Shown here: piece by piece, positions 17,657 through 26,039 of the stretch
Numbering within the stretch: position 1 is the stretch's first letter
Layout: each line of letters starts with the position of its first letter
Assembly: GCA_963717125.1 (NCBI GenBank)
Contig: CAVQVG010000003.1
Location: 186,001-250,000, forward strand
DNA length: 64,000 nt
From: RYN-230 sp963717125
GTDB taxonomy: Bacteria > Actinomycetota > Actinomycetes > Streptosporangiales > Streptosporangiaceae
Reading direction: 5' to 3'
Program-made: the position numbers and the translations under genes
Notes under the pieces: generated by a model
Databases searched by the model: none
What the model was told of the DNA's origin: nothing
The model's input: only the letters and a program-made list of their open reading frames with translations

Positions 17657-18329
17657 GTCACAGAGCGTGCCGGTCACCTCGGCCACCGGTACCGTTTACC
17701 GGGTCAGCAACAACGCCTGGAATTATGCCAGGTATGCCGGGGAGCAATGCATCGAGGTCAGCGACGGAAACCCCAACTTCACGATCACTAAGTCGCTGGC
17801 CCGCGGTACGGACGTGATGGGGTACCCCAACGTCTCGCATGGACCCAGCCCCTGGGCCGAGCATAATCCGAGCCGCCTGCTGCCGGTCCCGTTGCGTTCC
17901 GTACCTACGCTGCGCAGCTCGTGGCGGACGTCGCAGAACGCCGTGCCAGGCAGCAGCTGGGACACGGCTTACGATCTGTGGTGCTGCGCCAGGTGGCCGG
18001 GACAGCAGTACCGCACCACGGAAATCATGATCATGCTCACTTACCCGGTAGCGCGGGGCAATGCACTGGCCGTGATCGACGGTGCAGAATACCTGGTGCG
18101 CACCGCGATCCGGACGAACCCGGCCGGCCTGTCCTGGACAATGGTCCAGTTCCGGTTCCGGCGGCAGCGCCCCGCGGTGACCAATCTCAATCTGACCGCC
18201 TTCATCGAGTACGCCGTGGCGCGCGGCTGGGCGGCCGAAGACCACCTGCTGGTGCAGATCTCGGCCGGATTTGAGCTATGGACTGGCGGCCGGGGACTCG
18301 CGACTGAGTGGATCACCATTGCGGAATGA
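17631..18329 (+). CDS. GH12-like endoglucanase domain protein
   Basis: 232 residues from ATG 17631, overlapping the preceding hydrolase gene by 26 nt. The beta-jelly-roll signature of GH12 is visible: NNAWNYARYAGEQCIEV, WDTAYDLWCC, TTEIMIMLTYP (Glu ~131, candidate nucleophile) and QISAGFELWTGGRGLAT (Glu ~215, candidate acid/base). GH12 enzymes cleave beta-1,4-glucans or xyloglucan. No signal peptide is seen from this start, which is odd for such an enzyme; export could be non-classical or the start could be misplaced. Its linkage to the synthase suggests the polymer contains beta-1,4-glucosyl-like bonds. Confidence 0.75.
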   Translation: MASTVLCGKSQSVPVTSATGTVYRVSNNAWNYARYAGEQCIEVSDGNPNFTITKSLARGTDVMGYPNVSHGPSPWAEHNPSRLLPVPLRSVPTLRSSWRTSQNAVPGSSWDTAYDLWCCARWPGQQYRTTEIMIMLTYPVARGNALAVIDGAEYLVRTAIRTNPAGLSWTMVQFRFRRQRPAVTNLNLTAFIEYAVARGWAAEDHLLVQISAGFELWTGGRGLATEWITIAE

Positions 18330-18403
18330 ATAAGGCGGAATGAATAAGCTGGTGCGGCCGGGTGCCAGTATGGGTAGCAAACAACAGATAAATGGGAGAT
18401 GGA

Positions 18404-19603
18404 ATGCGCGTCCTGGTTCTCGGCGGCGATGGGTTCTGCGGCTGGCCGACCTCGCTGTATCTGTCGGATCGTGGTCACGATGTGACCATTATCGACAACC
18501 TGAGCCGTCGCAAGATCGACATTGACCTTGAGGTGGAGTCGCTGACCCCGATCCGCCCGGTCCATGAGCGGATCAGGGTCTGGGGTGAGGTGTCTGGCCG
18601 GCAGATCGGTTTCGTCAGCCTGGACCTGGCCACCGAGTACGACCGGCTGGTCGCGGTGCTGTCCGGGTTGCGCCCGGACGCGATCGTGCACTTCGCTGAG
18701 CAGCGCGCCGCGCCGTACTCGATGCGCACCACGACCACCAAGCGGTACACGGTGGACAACAACGTGCGGGCCACGCACAACCTGCTGACCGCGCTGGTCA
18801 ACACGGGTGTTGACGCCGCGCTGGCCCACCTGGGCACGATGGGTGTCTACGGTTACGGCTGGTCGGGCAGCGCGCCGATCCCGGAGGGCTACCTCACGGT
18901 GAAGGTGCCCACCCCGGACGGTGAGCTGGAACGGGAGATCCTGCACCCGGCCAACCCGGGGTCGGTCTACCACATGACCAAGACGCTGGATCAGCTCATG
19001 TTCGCGTTCTACGCGAAGAACGACGGGCTGCGCATCACCGACCTGCACCAGGGCATCGTCTGGGGCACCCAGACCCCCCAGACCAGCCGCGATGAGCGGC
19101 TGATCAACCGGTTCGACTACGACGGCGACTACGGCACCGTGCTGAACCGGTTCCTCATGCAGGCGGCCATCGGCCACCCGCTCACCGTGCACGGCACCGG
19201 CGGGCAGACCCGCGCGTTCATCCACATCCGCGACACCGTCCGGTGTATCGAGCTGGCCATCACCAACCCGCCCGACGCTGGCGACCGGCCCCGGGTGCTC
19301 AACCAGATCACCGAGACCCACCGGGTCCTGGACCTGGCCAAGATGGTCGGCGACGTGATGGGCGTGGAGATCGCCTACCTGCCCAACCCGCGCCGCGAGG
19401 CCGACGAGAACGAGCTCTGCGTCCGCAACGACCAGTTCCTGGCGCTGGGCCTGCAGCCCACCACCCTGTCCGAGGGCCTGCTCGAAGAAGGCACCGAGAT
19501 CGCCGGCAAATACGCCGGCCGCGCCGACCTCACCAAAATCATCGCCCGCTCCGTGTGGAAAGCCGGAATGGAAACCTCCGACGACCTGATGACCGAACTG
19601 TAG
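18404..19603 (+). CDS. UDP-sulfoquinovose synthase-like enzyme
   Basis: 399 residues of an extended SDR with SqdB/Agl3-specific features. The dinucleotide loop is LVLGGDGFCGWPTSLYLS. IIDNLSRRKIDIDLEVESLT matches the SqdB stretch that lines the UDP-glucose/sulfite site. It also has VHFAEQRAAPYSM, the active-site LGTMGVYG and YHMTK. SqdB makes UDP-sulfoquinovose from UDP-glucose and sulfite. ATG 18404 follows GGGAG at 6 nt. It lies 74 nt after the GH12-like gene and ends flush against the convergent membrane-protein gene. No SqdX-type transferase is next to it, so the sulfo-sugar may go into a glycan rather than a lipid; this is inference. Confidence 0.88.
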   Translation: MRVLVLGGDGFCGWPTSLYLSDRGHDVTIIDNLSRRKIDIDLEVESLTPIRPVHERIRVWGEVSGRQIGFVSLDLATEYDRLVAVLSGLRPDAIVHFAEQRAAPYSMRTTTTKRYTVDNNVRATHNLLTALVNTGVDAALAHLGTMGVYGYGWSGSAPIPEGYLTVKVPTPDGELEREILHPANPGSVYHMTKTLDQLMFAFYAKNDGLRITDLHQGIVWGTQTPQTSRDERLINRFDYDGDYGTVLNRFLMQAAIGHPLTVHGTGGQTRAFIHIRDTVRCIELAITNPPDAGDRPRVLNQITETHRVLDLAKMVGDVMGVEIAYLPNPRREADENELCVRNDQFLALGLQPTTLSEGLLEEGTEIAGKYAGRADLTKIIARSVWKAGMETSDDLMTEL

Positions 19604-20212
19604 TCAGCTGCCGTGGCCGCGTACGGCGGTCAGCACCACCAGGACGATGGTGGCCAGGGCGAAGACGCCGTGCAGGATAACGACGGGAACCGGGAAATGG
19701 CGTTCTGGCGGGGTGGCGATCCGGCTGCCCGGGTGCGCTCCGTAGCCGGCCCCCACGCCGACCGGTACCGCGGCCGGCACGTGAGCCCGGCTCGACCGGG
19801 ACCCGTACGCACGGTAGACCCCGATCCAGCGCGCCGCCATGGTCAGGCCGAGGATCGCGACCACGACCAGGGTCCCGGCGGCCGTCCAGGTCAGGCCGGG
19901 CCGGTCGGTGAGCAGGTAGATGGCCCATAGGCCAAGGCCGGCGACGGCCAGCAGGGCGTGCGTGCTGATCACCGGTATCGGCAGCCGGGTGGCCGCCACC
20001 GACTGGAACTCGCGGTCGTACTCGATCAGCCAGATAGTCAGCAGGTAGAGACCGCCCGCGGCGGTCATGATCCAGGTGATCAGGGCGGCAAGCGGCATCG
20101 GCATTCCCATCGTCGGCAGTGCACGAAACCCGTCACCGTGGCCTGCTGACAACTGCGCGGCGACCCGCCGGACGGTATAGCGAGGATCCCTGGCCCAGGG
20201 CCACGGATCCAT
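19604..20212 (-). CDS. four-helix membrane protein, unknown function
   Basis: Up to 202 residues. Four hydrophobic segments are visible (AALITWIMTAAGGLYLLTIW, ISTHALLAVAGLGLWAIYLL, WTAAGTLVVVAILGLTM, VILHGVFALATIVLVVLTAV). A Gly/Ser/Pro-rich loop separates the third and fourth. An internal ATG near 20110 may be the true start, since the first 34 residues are polar and lack membrane features. Its stop abuts the stop of the sulfoquinovose synthase gene with no spacer. The two conserved-looking His residues could bind haem or metal, but I cannot assign a family. Confidence 0.65.
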   Translation of the reverse strand: MDPWPWARDPRYTVRRVAAQLSAGHGDGFRALPTMGMPMPLAALITWIMTAAGGLYLLTIWLIEYDREFQSVAATRLPIPVISTHALLAVAGLGLWAIYLLTDRPGLTWTAAGTLVVVAILGLTMAARWIGVYRAYGSRSSRAHVPAAVPVGVGAGYGAHPGSRIATPPERHFPVPVVILHGVFALATIVLVVLTAVRGHGS

Positions 20213-20281
20213 CCCTATTCACGGCCCCGCCCGCCCGGTAGTTCAGCAAAGCCGAGTTAAAACCCTCAGTGACCGCCGGCG

Positions 20282-20347
20282 CCAGTTCAGCCGCAGGACG
20301 GCTCGAGGTAAGCCGCAGGACAGCCGGAGGTCAGCCGCAGGACAGCC
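20282..20347. repeat. three tandem copies of a 22-bp unit over a stop codon
   Basis: Copies lie at 20282, 20304 and 20326, sharing the core agccgcaggac. The third contains the stop codon (20331-20333) of the beta-helix lipoprotein gene; in the others the corresponding triplet is tca or taa. This is a 3'-end duplication like that at 5402-5457. Confidence 0.9.
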
Positions 20348-21500
20348 CGGGACCGGACGGATTGGCGTTGTCCACGTCCTGCCCGGTCTCCAGCACCCGG
20401 TTGCCATGGCGGCGCCAGCCGTCGGTCGGACCACCGCCATACGGCGACCAGGTGCGCTCGAACCACACCCCGAACGCACCCACGCAGCCGGACGCCAGCG
20501 TGCTGAACGCGTTGTCCACGTACCTGATATCGGTCACCGTGAAGCCGCCGGTGGCAGGCGGATCACCCGGCGCGCCGTCCCCCGGGTTGTAGTCCTCCGC
20601 GTACATCGCGAACCCACCGCCGGTGATCAGGTTGTCCTTGACCAGGATGTCGTGCGAGCTCTTCAGCGAGTCCCAGATGGCGATGGCGCTGTCCGCGATC
20701 GTGGTCATCCTGATCGTGTTGTGCTCGATGAGCCCGTAGCTGGCGCCCTCGGTCTGGAACCCGTCCTCGTGGCCGTTGGACGTCCGGGTGGTCAGGTCGT
20801 GGATATAGCTGTCCCGGATCACGAAGTGATCGCCCGTGGTGTGCGAGTAGCCCATGTCGGCCCAGCTCCAGATGCCGTCGTCGCTGCCGAAACAGTTCAC
20901 CGCCTCGACCACTTCGCTGGTGCCCTGATCCCAGACGCAGGCCATCACGCCCTTGTCACCGTTGATCTTCACGTGGTCCACCACCGCGCTGGCGCCATCC
21001 TCGATCTTGATGGCGCCGGAGCCGTTGGCCGCTAGCCCGGTCTTGCCGCTGTTGGCCACCACGATGCTGTTCTTGATCGTGACGTTCTGCGCCTCGACAT
21101 CGATCATGCCCTCGACGTGCTCACAGCTGATCACGGTGCCGGGGGCGGTGATCCGGATGGTCCTGGTCACCGGCCCGTTGTTGGCGGTGAGGCCGTTGGG
21201 GCACTGCGCCATGTCCGGCCCGGTGTTGCCCGGCCCGGGCCAGTCGCAGGCGGCCAGGCTGGCCCACAGCCTGGCCCCGCCGTGCTGGCACCAGCCGGGC
21301 GGTGGCGCGGTCGGCGTCTCGCTCGGCACCGCGGATGGAGTGGCCGGTGCGGTGGCCGAAGACGACGGGCTGGCCGAGGCGGTCACCGGCGGGTGACTCC
21401 CGGCCGACTTGACCGCGGGCGCCGGACTCGAGCAGGCGGCCAGCAGCGCGCCCGCGCCCACGATGACGGCCAGCCGAAAAGCGCGGCGTCCCGGCGTCAT
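20331..21500 (-). CDS. lipoprotein with right-handed parallel beta-helix
   Basis: 389 residues. The signal peptide ends in a lipobox (VIVGAGALLAACSS, Cys at ~21), then a Ser/Thr/Pro/Ala linker. The rest is a pectate-lyase-like parallel beta-helix with repeated short turns (MIDVEAQNVTIKNSIVVAN, FVIRDSYIHDLTTRTSNGHE, GLIEHNTIRMTTIADSAIAI). Asp/His-rich loops could form a polysaccharide-lyase or epimerase active site, but none is provable. ATG 21500 has GAGGGGG upstream. Placement inside the exopolysaccharide region suggests a surface protein that binds, cleaves or epimerises the glycan. Confidence 0.82.
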   Translation of the reverse strand: MTPGRRAFRLAVIVGAGALLAACSSPAPAVKSAGSHPPVTASASPSSSATAPATPSAVPSETPTAPPPGWCQHGGARLWASLAACDWPGPGNTGPDMAQCPNGLTANNGPVTRTIRITAPGTVISCEHVEGMIDVEAQNVTIKNSIVVANSGKTGLAANGSGAIKIEDGASAVVDHVKINGDKGVMACVWDQGTSEVVEAVNCFGSDDGIWSWADMGYSHTTGDHFVIRDSYIHDLTTRTSNGHEDGFQTEGASYGLIEHNTIRMTTIADSAIAIWDSLKSSHDILVKDNLITGGGFAMYAEDYNPGDGAPGDPPATGGFTVTDIRYVDNAFSTLASGCVGAFGVWFERTWSPYGGGPTDGWRRHGNRVLETGQDVDNANPSGPGLSCG

Positions 21501-21782
21501 AGCGATGGCCCCCTCGCACCAGCCGCGACATGTCGCGGTGCGGCTCCCGACAGGGACCCTAGCGAGGCAAACGGTGCGGCGAGTGATTAATGGGCCAGTT
21601 GCCCAGAAAGCACCGCAGGGGACCGCCCGTCCCGCGGTCGGCCCACCTGCCCGGGCCGGCCGCAACCGCGCTGAGCCGTGGGCCGGAACCGGCCAGAATC
21701 GAAAGGTAAAGAGGGTAAACCTGTGCGCTTCGCTGGACGTCCCCTCTGTATTAACTCTGCGTTTAGGGCCTGTGGGGGGTTA

Positions 21783-22613
21783 GTGGAACTGGAGCCGAGC
21801 GTCGACGACGGAAGGCCCGATCGGCCCGTACCCGCGATCTTGATGTACCACTCGATCACGCCGTACGAGGACGATCCATACGAAATCACGATTCGCCCGG
21901 AGGTGTTTGCCCGGCACATGCGCTGGCTGCGCCGGACCGGCTGGAGGTGCACGTCGGTTCGCGAACTGCTCGAGGCGCAGCGCACCGGTACCGCGCGCCG
22001 CCTGGTGGGGCTCACCTTCGATGATGGATACGCCGACTTCATCGACTACGCGCTGCCGGTGCTGCAGCGCCACGGCTTCAGCGCCACGATGTTCGTGCCC
22101 GCCGGACGGCTGGGCGGTAACAACGAGTGGGATCCGAACGGGCCACGCAAGCCGGTACTGACCGTCGATCAGTTGCTCTCCCTGGCCCAAGCCGGTATCG
22201 AGATCGGCTCGCACGGGGTCCAGCATCTGTCGCTGCCGAACAGTTCCGTCCTGGACGTGGCCAGCGAGATCGGGGACAGCCGAAAGATACTCCGGGACCT
22301 CGTCGGGGAAGAGGTGCCCGGCTTCTGCTACCCGTATGGTCACATCGACCAGCAGTCGATCGACCTCGTCCAGGAGGCTGGTTATTCCTATGCCTGCGCG
22401 GTCTGGCCCGCCGAGTTCGCCGGGCCTTTCGCGCTGCCCCGCGAATACGTCAGGGACACCGCTTCGGCCAGGTGGCTGTGCAGCCGGGTGACCCGGCGCT
22501 GGCTGAAGCAGGAGTACAGTGGGCCGGGCGCGGTCGCGCTACGCGGTCTCAGCCGCGCTGGGCGGGCCCAGCGAGCGGCATGCTCGCCAGCCGAAGCCAC
22601 GCCCACCGGTTAA
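21783..22613 (+). CDS. polysaccharide deacetylase (NodB homology), copy 1
   Basis: 276 residues from GTG 21783, which has a G6 run 4 nt upstream; the frame is open further 5'. NodB motifs are ordered as expected: ILMYHSITPY, motif 1 LTFDDGYADF (catalytic base and metal Asp), motif 2 IGSHGVQHLSL (metal His pair), motif 3 FCYPYGHID. No signal peptide is present, so action on a cytoplasmic or membrane-linked precursor is likely. The C-terminal ~40 residues are Arg/Ala rich. It would remove N- or O-acetyl groups from the locus glycan. Two further NodB genes occur in this window. Confidence 0.87.
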   Translation: MELEPSVDDGRPDRPVPAILMYHSITPYEDDPYEITIRPEVFARHMRWLRRTGWRCTSVRELLEAQRTGTARRLVGLTFDDGYADFIDYALPVLQRHGFSATMFVPAGRLGGNNEWDPNGPRKPVLTVDQLLSLAQAGIEIGSHGVQHLSLPNSSVLDVASEIGDSRKILRDLVGEEVPGFCYPYGHIDQQSIDLVQEAGYSYACAVWPAEFAGPFALPREYVRDTASARWLCSRVTRRWLKQEYSGPGAVALRGLSRAGRAQRAACSPAEATPTG

Positions 22614-23247
22614 CCGATGGCAGCGGATGACCCAGCTGACCAGGCCGAAGCCAGGGCCGGCGGCAACCCGGTACTAGGCGCCTGCGTTTTCATTCTGGAG
22701 GCAAAGAATAGCCAGCCGTGCCCACCTGGCCATTTCTCGCGCCCGGGTCTTCTCCCGCTGCCCACGAAAGCACACCCTGTGCTGCGCGCCGTTTGCCCCG
22801 GCCAGCCGCGGCCGCGGCCCGGCCGGGCCGCGGAACCCGGCGGAGCCCGGCGGCCCGGCCGGAATGCTACGGCCCGCCAGAGGATCGTCGCCCCAGGTGA
22901 GCGGCCTGTGGCCGACGCGGCCGGGGTTCACAGAAAGCTTCCATACTGGTATGAACCAGGTGAGAAACAAAACTATAGTGCCGTAAGATCTCAGACTGTC
23001 CATAACGGTCTGGCTACTCAATGTGAGGAACAAGTTAGCCCGGCGCAGCCGGATTCTGTCGTCCGTGGGCCGCAGGCACGGCACCGCCCGCGGGGTGTGG
23101 GGGGGAAGGCGGGGTGGGTTACCGGTTGCTTGAGAAATCGCGTAGCGAACGCGCCGTTCGGCACGGGTACGGCAGGCAGCTAGGACCCGGCGTTCGTCTC
23201 GAAGGCCGCCCCGCTACGAGGCAAGGAAAGCTGAGTGGAGGCGAGCG
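22614..23247. other. long upstream region of the second CapD-like gene
   Basis: About 630 bp. The part 22920-23040 is AT-richer and holds a CATAC-TG-GTATG dyad and a CAGAC...GTCTG inverted pair; a G7 run lies at 23099-23105. Open frames on both strands lack coding character. It probably contains the promoter and leader of the 23248 gene. Confidence 0.5.
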
Positions 23248-24615
23248 GTGCTAACTTCGCCCGAGATCGTTGCGTTGATGCGTGCGGCGGTCCCCCCGGG
23301 CCAGGAGACCCTGGATGAGCAATCGCTGCAGCGGCTGGGCGAGCTGACCCAGGAGCTGCAGGCGGCCCGGGGCGAGGCCCGGCAGGAATACGCACGGTTC
23401 CTGGGTATCAGCGAGCGCGCGATCTCACTGCCGGACGATGACCTGGCCACCTGGCTGGACGGCAAGAACGTGCTCGTGGTGGGCGGCACCGGTTGTATCG
23501 GCTCCAAGCTGATGCGCCAGGTGGCCAGTCGATGTCCGCGCCGGCTGGTGAGTGTGGGCCGGGGGATCACCGACCAGTACCCGGGCCTCCCCGAGGCCGA
23601 GTACATGCAGGCCGACATCCGCGACCGGTGGGCGCTCAAGTCGGTGTTCGACGAGGTCCGGCCGGACGTGGTGTTCCACGTGGCCGCGCAGCGGGACCCG
23701 GGCCTGGCCGAGTACGAGGTGCACCGGACGATCAGCACCAACATCTTCGGCACCCGGAACGTCCTCGGGGTGTCCGCCGAGTTCGGCGTGCCCCAGGTGG
23801 TGTGCGCGTCCACCGGGAAGGCGCTGCGGCCCTACTCCCCGGACGTGTACACCGCGTCCAAGCGCATCGCCGAGTGGGTCATCGCGGACGCCGCGGCGGG
23901 CAGCAACACGACCGTTTACTCGGCGGCCCGGTTCACCCACGTGGTGGACAACTCGATCATTCACAACCGGCTGCTCGACTGGAGCCGCGGCGGGGTGATC
24001 CGGCTGCACAGCGCGGACATCGGCTTCTACGGAGAGTCGGCGCTCGAATCGGCCCAGCTGCTGCTGGCGGCCGGCCTGGGCGGCCGCCCCGGCGAGATGC
24101 GCATCCACGCCATCACGGACCTGGGCTGGCCGGTCACCCTGCTCGACGTCACGCTCGGCGTGCTGGCCCGGACCAACTCCCCGACGCCGATTTACATCAG
24201 CGGTTACGACCGCGGCTACGAGCCCATCCCGTTCCCTGGCCTCTACGACCCGCTGACCGCGGGCGAGGTCAGCCCCCTGCTCAGCGCGTTCGAGGCGGCC
24301 AGGGCGGAAGCCATGCCGGGCGGGGCGGTAGACGCCTTCCCGTTGATCGTGACGCCGACCGCGGAGCTGCAGCAGCGGCTCCAGTCCCTCGATGAGGCGT
24401 GCCAGAGCACCGAGGATACGGCCGTGCTGCGGCCTGCCCTGGACCAGCTGTCCTGGACCCTGCTCGATGCCACCCTGAACGCGGTGGCCCAGCCGGTGCT
24501 GACCCGGGCGGCCCAGCTCACCGCGAAGCATCAGGGCGGCCTGATCCCCGAGCATCGGCGGATGCTGGCCGCCATCATGCGGGAGGCCGGGATCAGCGAA
24601 TCCGCGCTGGTCTGA
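23248..24615 (+). CDS. CapD-like NAD-dependent sugar epimerase/dehydratase, copy 2
   Basis: 455 residues from GTG 23248 with GGAGG 7 nt upstream. It has the same architecture as the enzyme at 13152-14531: a helical N-terminal extension, VGGTGCIGS near residue 82, VFHVAAQRDPGLAEYEVHRT, and the catalytic STGKALRPYSPDVYTASKR. It also has the shared C-terminal block (FPGLYDPLTAGEVSPLLSAF). By eye the two are roughly 60% identical through the Rossmann core. Both probably act on a nucleotide-linked hexosamine for surface glycan synthesis. The divergence could mean different substrates. Confidence 0.83.
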   Translation: MLTSPEIVALMRAAVPPGQETLDEQSLQRLGELTQELQAARGEARQEYARFLGISERAISLPDDDLATWLDGKNVLVVGGTGCIGSKLMRQVASRCPRRLVSVGRGITDQYPGLPEAEYMQADIRDRWALKSVFDEVRPDVVFHVAAQRDPGLAEYEVHRTISTNIFGTRNVLGVSAEFGVPQVVCASTGKALRPYSPDVYTASKRIAEWVIADAAAGSNTTVYSAARFTHVVDNSIIHNRLLDWSRGGVIRLHSADIGFYGESALESAQLLLAAGLGGRPGEMRIHAITDLGWPVTLLDVTLGVLARTNSPTPIYISGYDRGYEPIPFPGLYDPLTAGEVSPLLSAFEAARAEAMPGGAVDAFPLIVTPTAELQQRLQSLDEACQSTEDTAVLRPALDQLSWTLLDATLNAVAQPVLTRAAQLTAKHQGGLIPEHRRMLAAIMREAGISESALV

Positions 24616-24775
24616 CGCCCGGAATCCGTCCTGCTGAAGTTGACACCTCTCTGATACGCTGCCGTGTGCACCGAGAGCGACCGTCGCGCGTCTCTCTGTT
24701 AGAACAACCGTTGTACGGCTGGGGGGGAACCTGGCCGGCCGTCGATTCGACCCCGCTGATGGGAAGGGCCAGGGC

Positions 24776-25087
24776 ATGTTACTGATGCGCGAGGGCGTCC
24801 GGGATCGCCTGCGTAACCAGTGGACCACGACCGCCAAGCACGCCCGCCGGTTCCGCGGCCGCGTACTCGGCGTCATCCTCAACCGGGTCGCCACCACGGA
24901 GATGCATCACGCCGCCCTCCTGCTCGGCTACGACATCGCGCTGGGCCATGGCCGCGAGGGCATCTTCCGCCACCTGCCCGAGTTCACCGTCGGCACCGAA
25001 CTCGGCCAGACGGTCCGGTACGGCAACCCGGAAGAGCGCGAGGGCGCCGTCGAAGCTCTGATCATGGAGCTCTGCCTCTTCAACTGA
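24776..25087 (+). CDS. small conserved-looking protein, unknown function
   Basis: 103 residues from a TTG/ATG start region (TTG 24779 and ATG 24785 are alternatives). It is Arg-rich at the N-terminus (RLRNQWTTTAKHARRFRGRV), with a mixed alpha/beta look afterwards (ILNRVATTEMHHAALLLGYD). I recognise no domain. A 160-bp leader with a G7 run (24721-24727) separates it from the CapD-like gene. The stop codon lies in a small hairpin. It could be a regulator or a cofactor of the locus, but that is not supported directly. Confidence 0.55.
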   Translation: MLLMREGVRDRLRNQWTTTAKHARRFRGRVLGVILNRVATTEMHHAALLLGYDIALGHGREGIFRHLPEFTVGTELGQTVRYGNPEEREGAVEALIMELCLFN

Positions 25088-25100
25088 GCCCCCCGCTCAG
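25084..25100. terminator. small hairpin between convergent genes
   Basis: ctgagc and gctcag form a 6-bp stem over five C residues. It overlaps the stop of the small gene and sits before the convergent metallophosphoesterase stop. Confidence 0.4.
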
Positions 25101-25122
25101 CCCGGCCCCCGCGTGTCCATCA

Positions 25123-25950
25123 TTACCTCGCTAAGCCGCGACGCAGCCGGCCGAACCAGCCGTCGCGCAACTCCCAGCGCATGTCGGCGACGTCGAGCAC
25201 GGCGAAGTTGCGCAGCCGGTTGTCCGCGTCCAGCCCGGTTACCTGGACCGGGCCGTAGCCGAAATCGCAGCTGCGCTGATAGGCCCGGTGCAGGTGACCA
25301 TGCATGATCCGGGACGGCTGGACGGCATCCACGATGCGCTGCAGCCGCCGCCGGTGCGCGTCGCTGCGGGCCAGGTCGGCCGGATCCCACTGCGGCGGCG
25401 GACGGCCGAACGTGTGCGCGACGCCGGCCGGGCAGTCGTGGCTGACCAGCACGTCCGCGTGACCCCCGGCGATGACCGCGGCCTCCTGCGCGTCGTTGAT
25501 CTCCTCGGCCGGCCACCAGTCCACGCCCTCGGTGCGGAGCGCCCGGTCCAGGCTCACCGCGCCGCCGCAGCCCAGCCAGCGCAGCCCGTGCCAGGTCCAG
25601 CGGTAGCCGCGGGGCAGATGGAACAGCCCCGGCCGGACCAGCACGCGGCCGTCCGGGGTGCGGTCGCGGGCCAGCCGGGCCAGTTGCGGGAAGTCCTCGT
25701 GGTTGCCGTCGACGAACCAGAGTTCGGCGTGCACCTCGGCCAGCAGCGCGGCGATCCGGGCCAGGTAGTCCTGGCCGGCCTGGTCCGGCCACACCCCGAA
25801 GTCGCCCAGGTGCAGGATCAGCCGCCGCGGCTCCTGGGCCAGCGCGCCGGGCACCCGGCGGATCACGCTGAGCGCCCACTCCTCGTTGCCGTGCCAGTCC
25901 CCGGCGACCAGGATGCGCCGCGGTTCCGGCGCCCCAGATTCACCGCTCAT
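25123..25950 (-). CDS. calcineurin-like metallophosphoesterase
   Basis: 275 residues with all metal-binding motifs in order: VAGDWHGN, HLGDFG, FVDGNHEDF, VSHDCPAG and MHGHLH. These coordinate the di-metal centre of the family. No signal peptide or membrane segment is present, so it is cytoplasmic. The compact size and GDWHGN variant resemble stand-alone actinobacterial phosphoesterases of unknown substrate. ATG 25950 is the first start. It is monocistronic and divergent from the damaged endonuclease/phosphatase gene. Confidence 0.88.
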   Translation of the reverse strand: MSGESGAPEPRRILVAGDWHGNEEWALSVIRRVPGALAQEPRRLILHLGDFGVWPDQAGQDYLARIAALLAEVHAELWFVDGNHEDFPQLARLARDRTPDGRVLVRPGLFHLPRGYRWTWHGLRWLGCGGAVSLDRALRTEGVDWWPAEEINDAQEAAVIAGGHADVLVSHDCPAGVAHTFGRPPPQWDPADLARSDAHRRRLQRIVDAVQPSRIMHGHLHRAYQRSCDFGYGPVQVTGLDADNRLRNFAVLDVADMRWELRDGWFGRLRRGLAR

Positions 25951-26039
25951 GCCATGAGTTGTAGCGGTTCCGCGGCGGGCGCGCCCAGCTGATCAGACAA
26001 TGCCTCGGTTATGCTCGACAGCCCCGGACCAGGAGAGAG

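Noticed and set aside
22617..23183. 188-codon frame between the deacetylase and CapD-like genes
   Set aside because: No ribosome site, no domain, and it crosses the AT-richer promoter region; overlapping minus-strand frame is equally poor.
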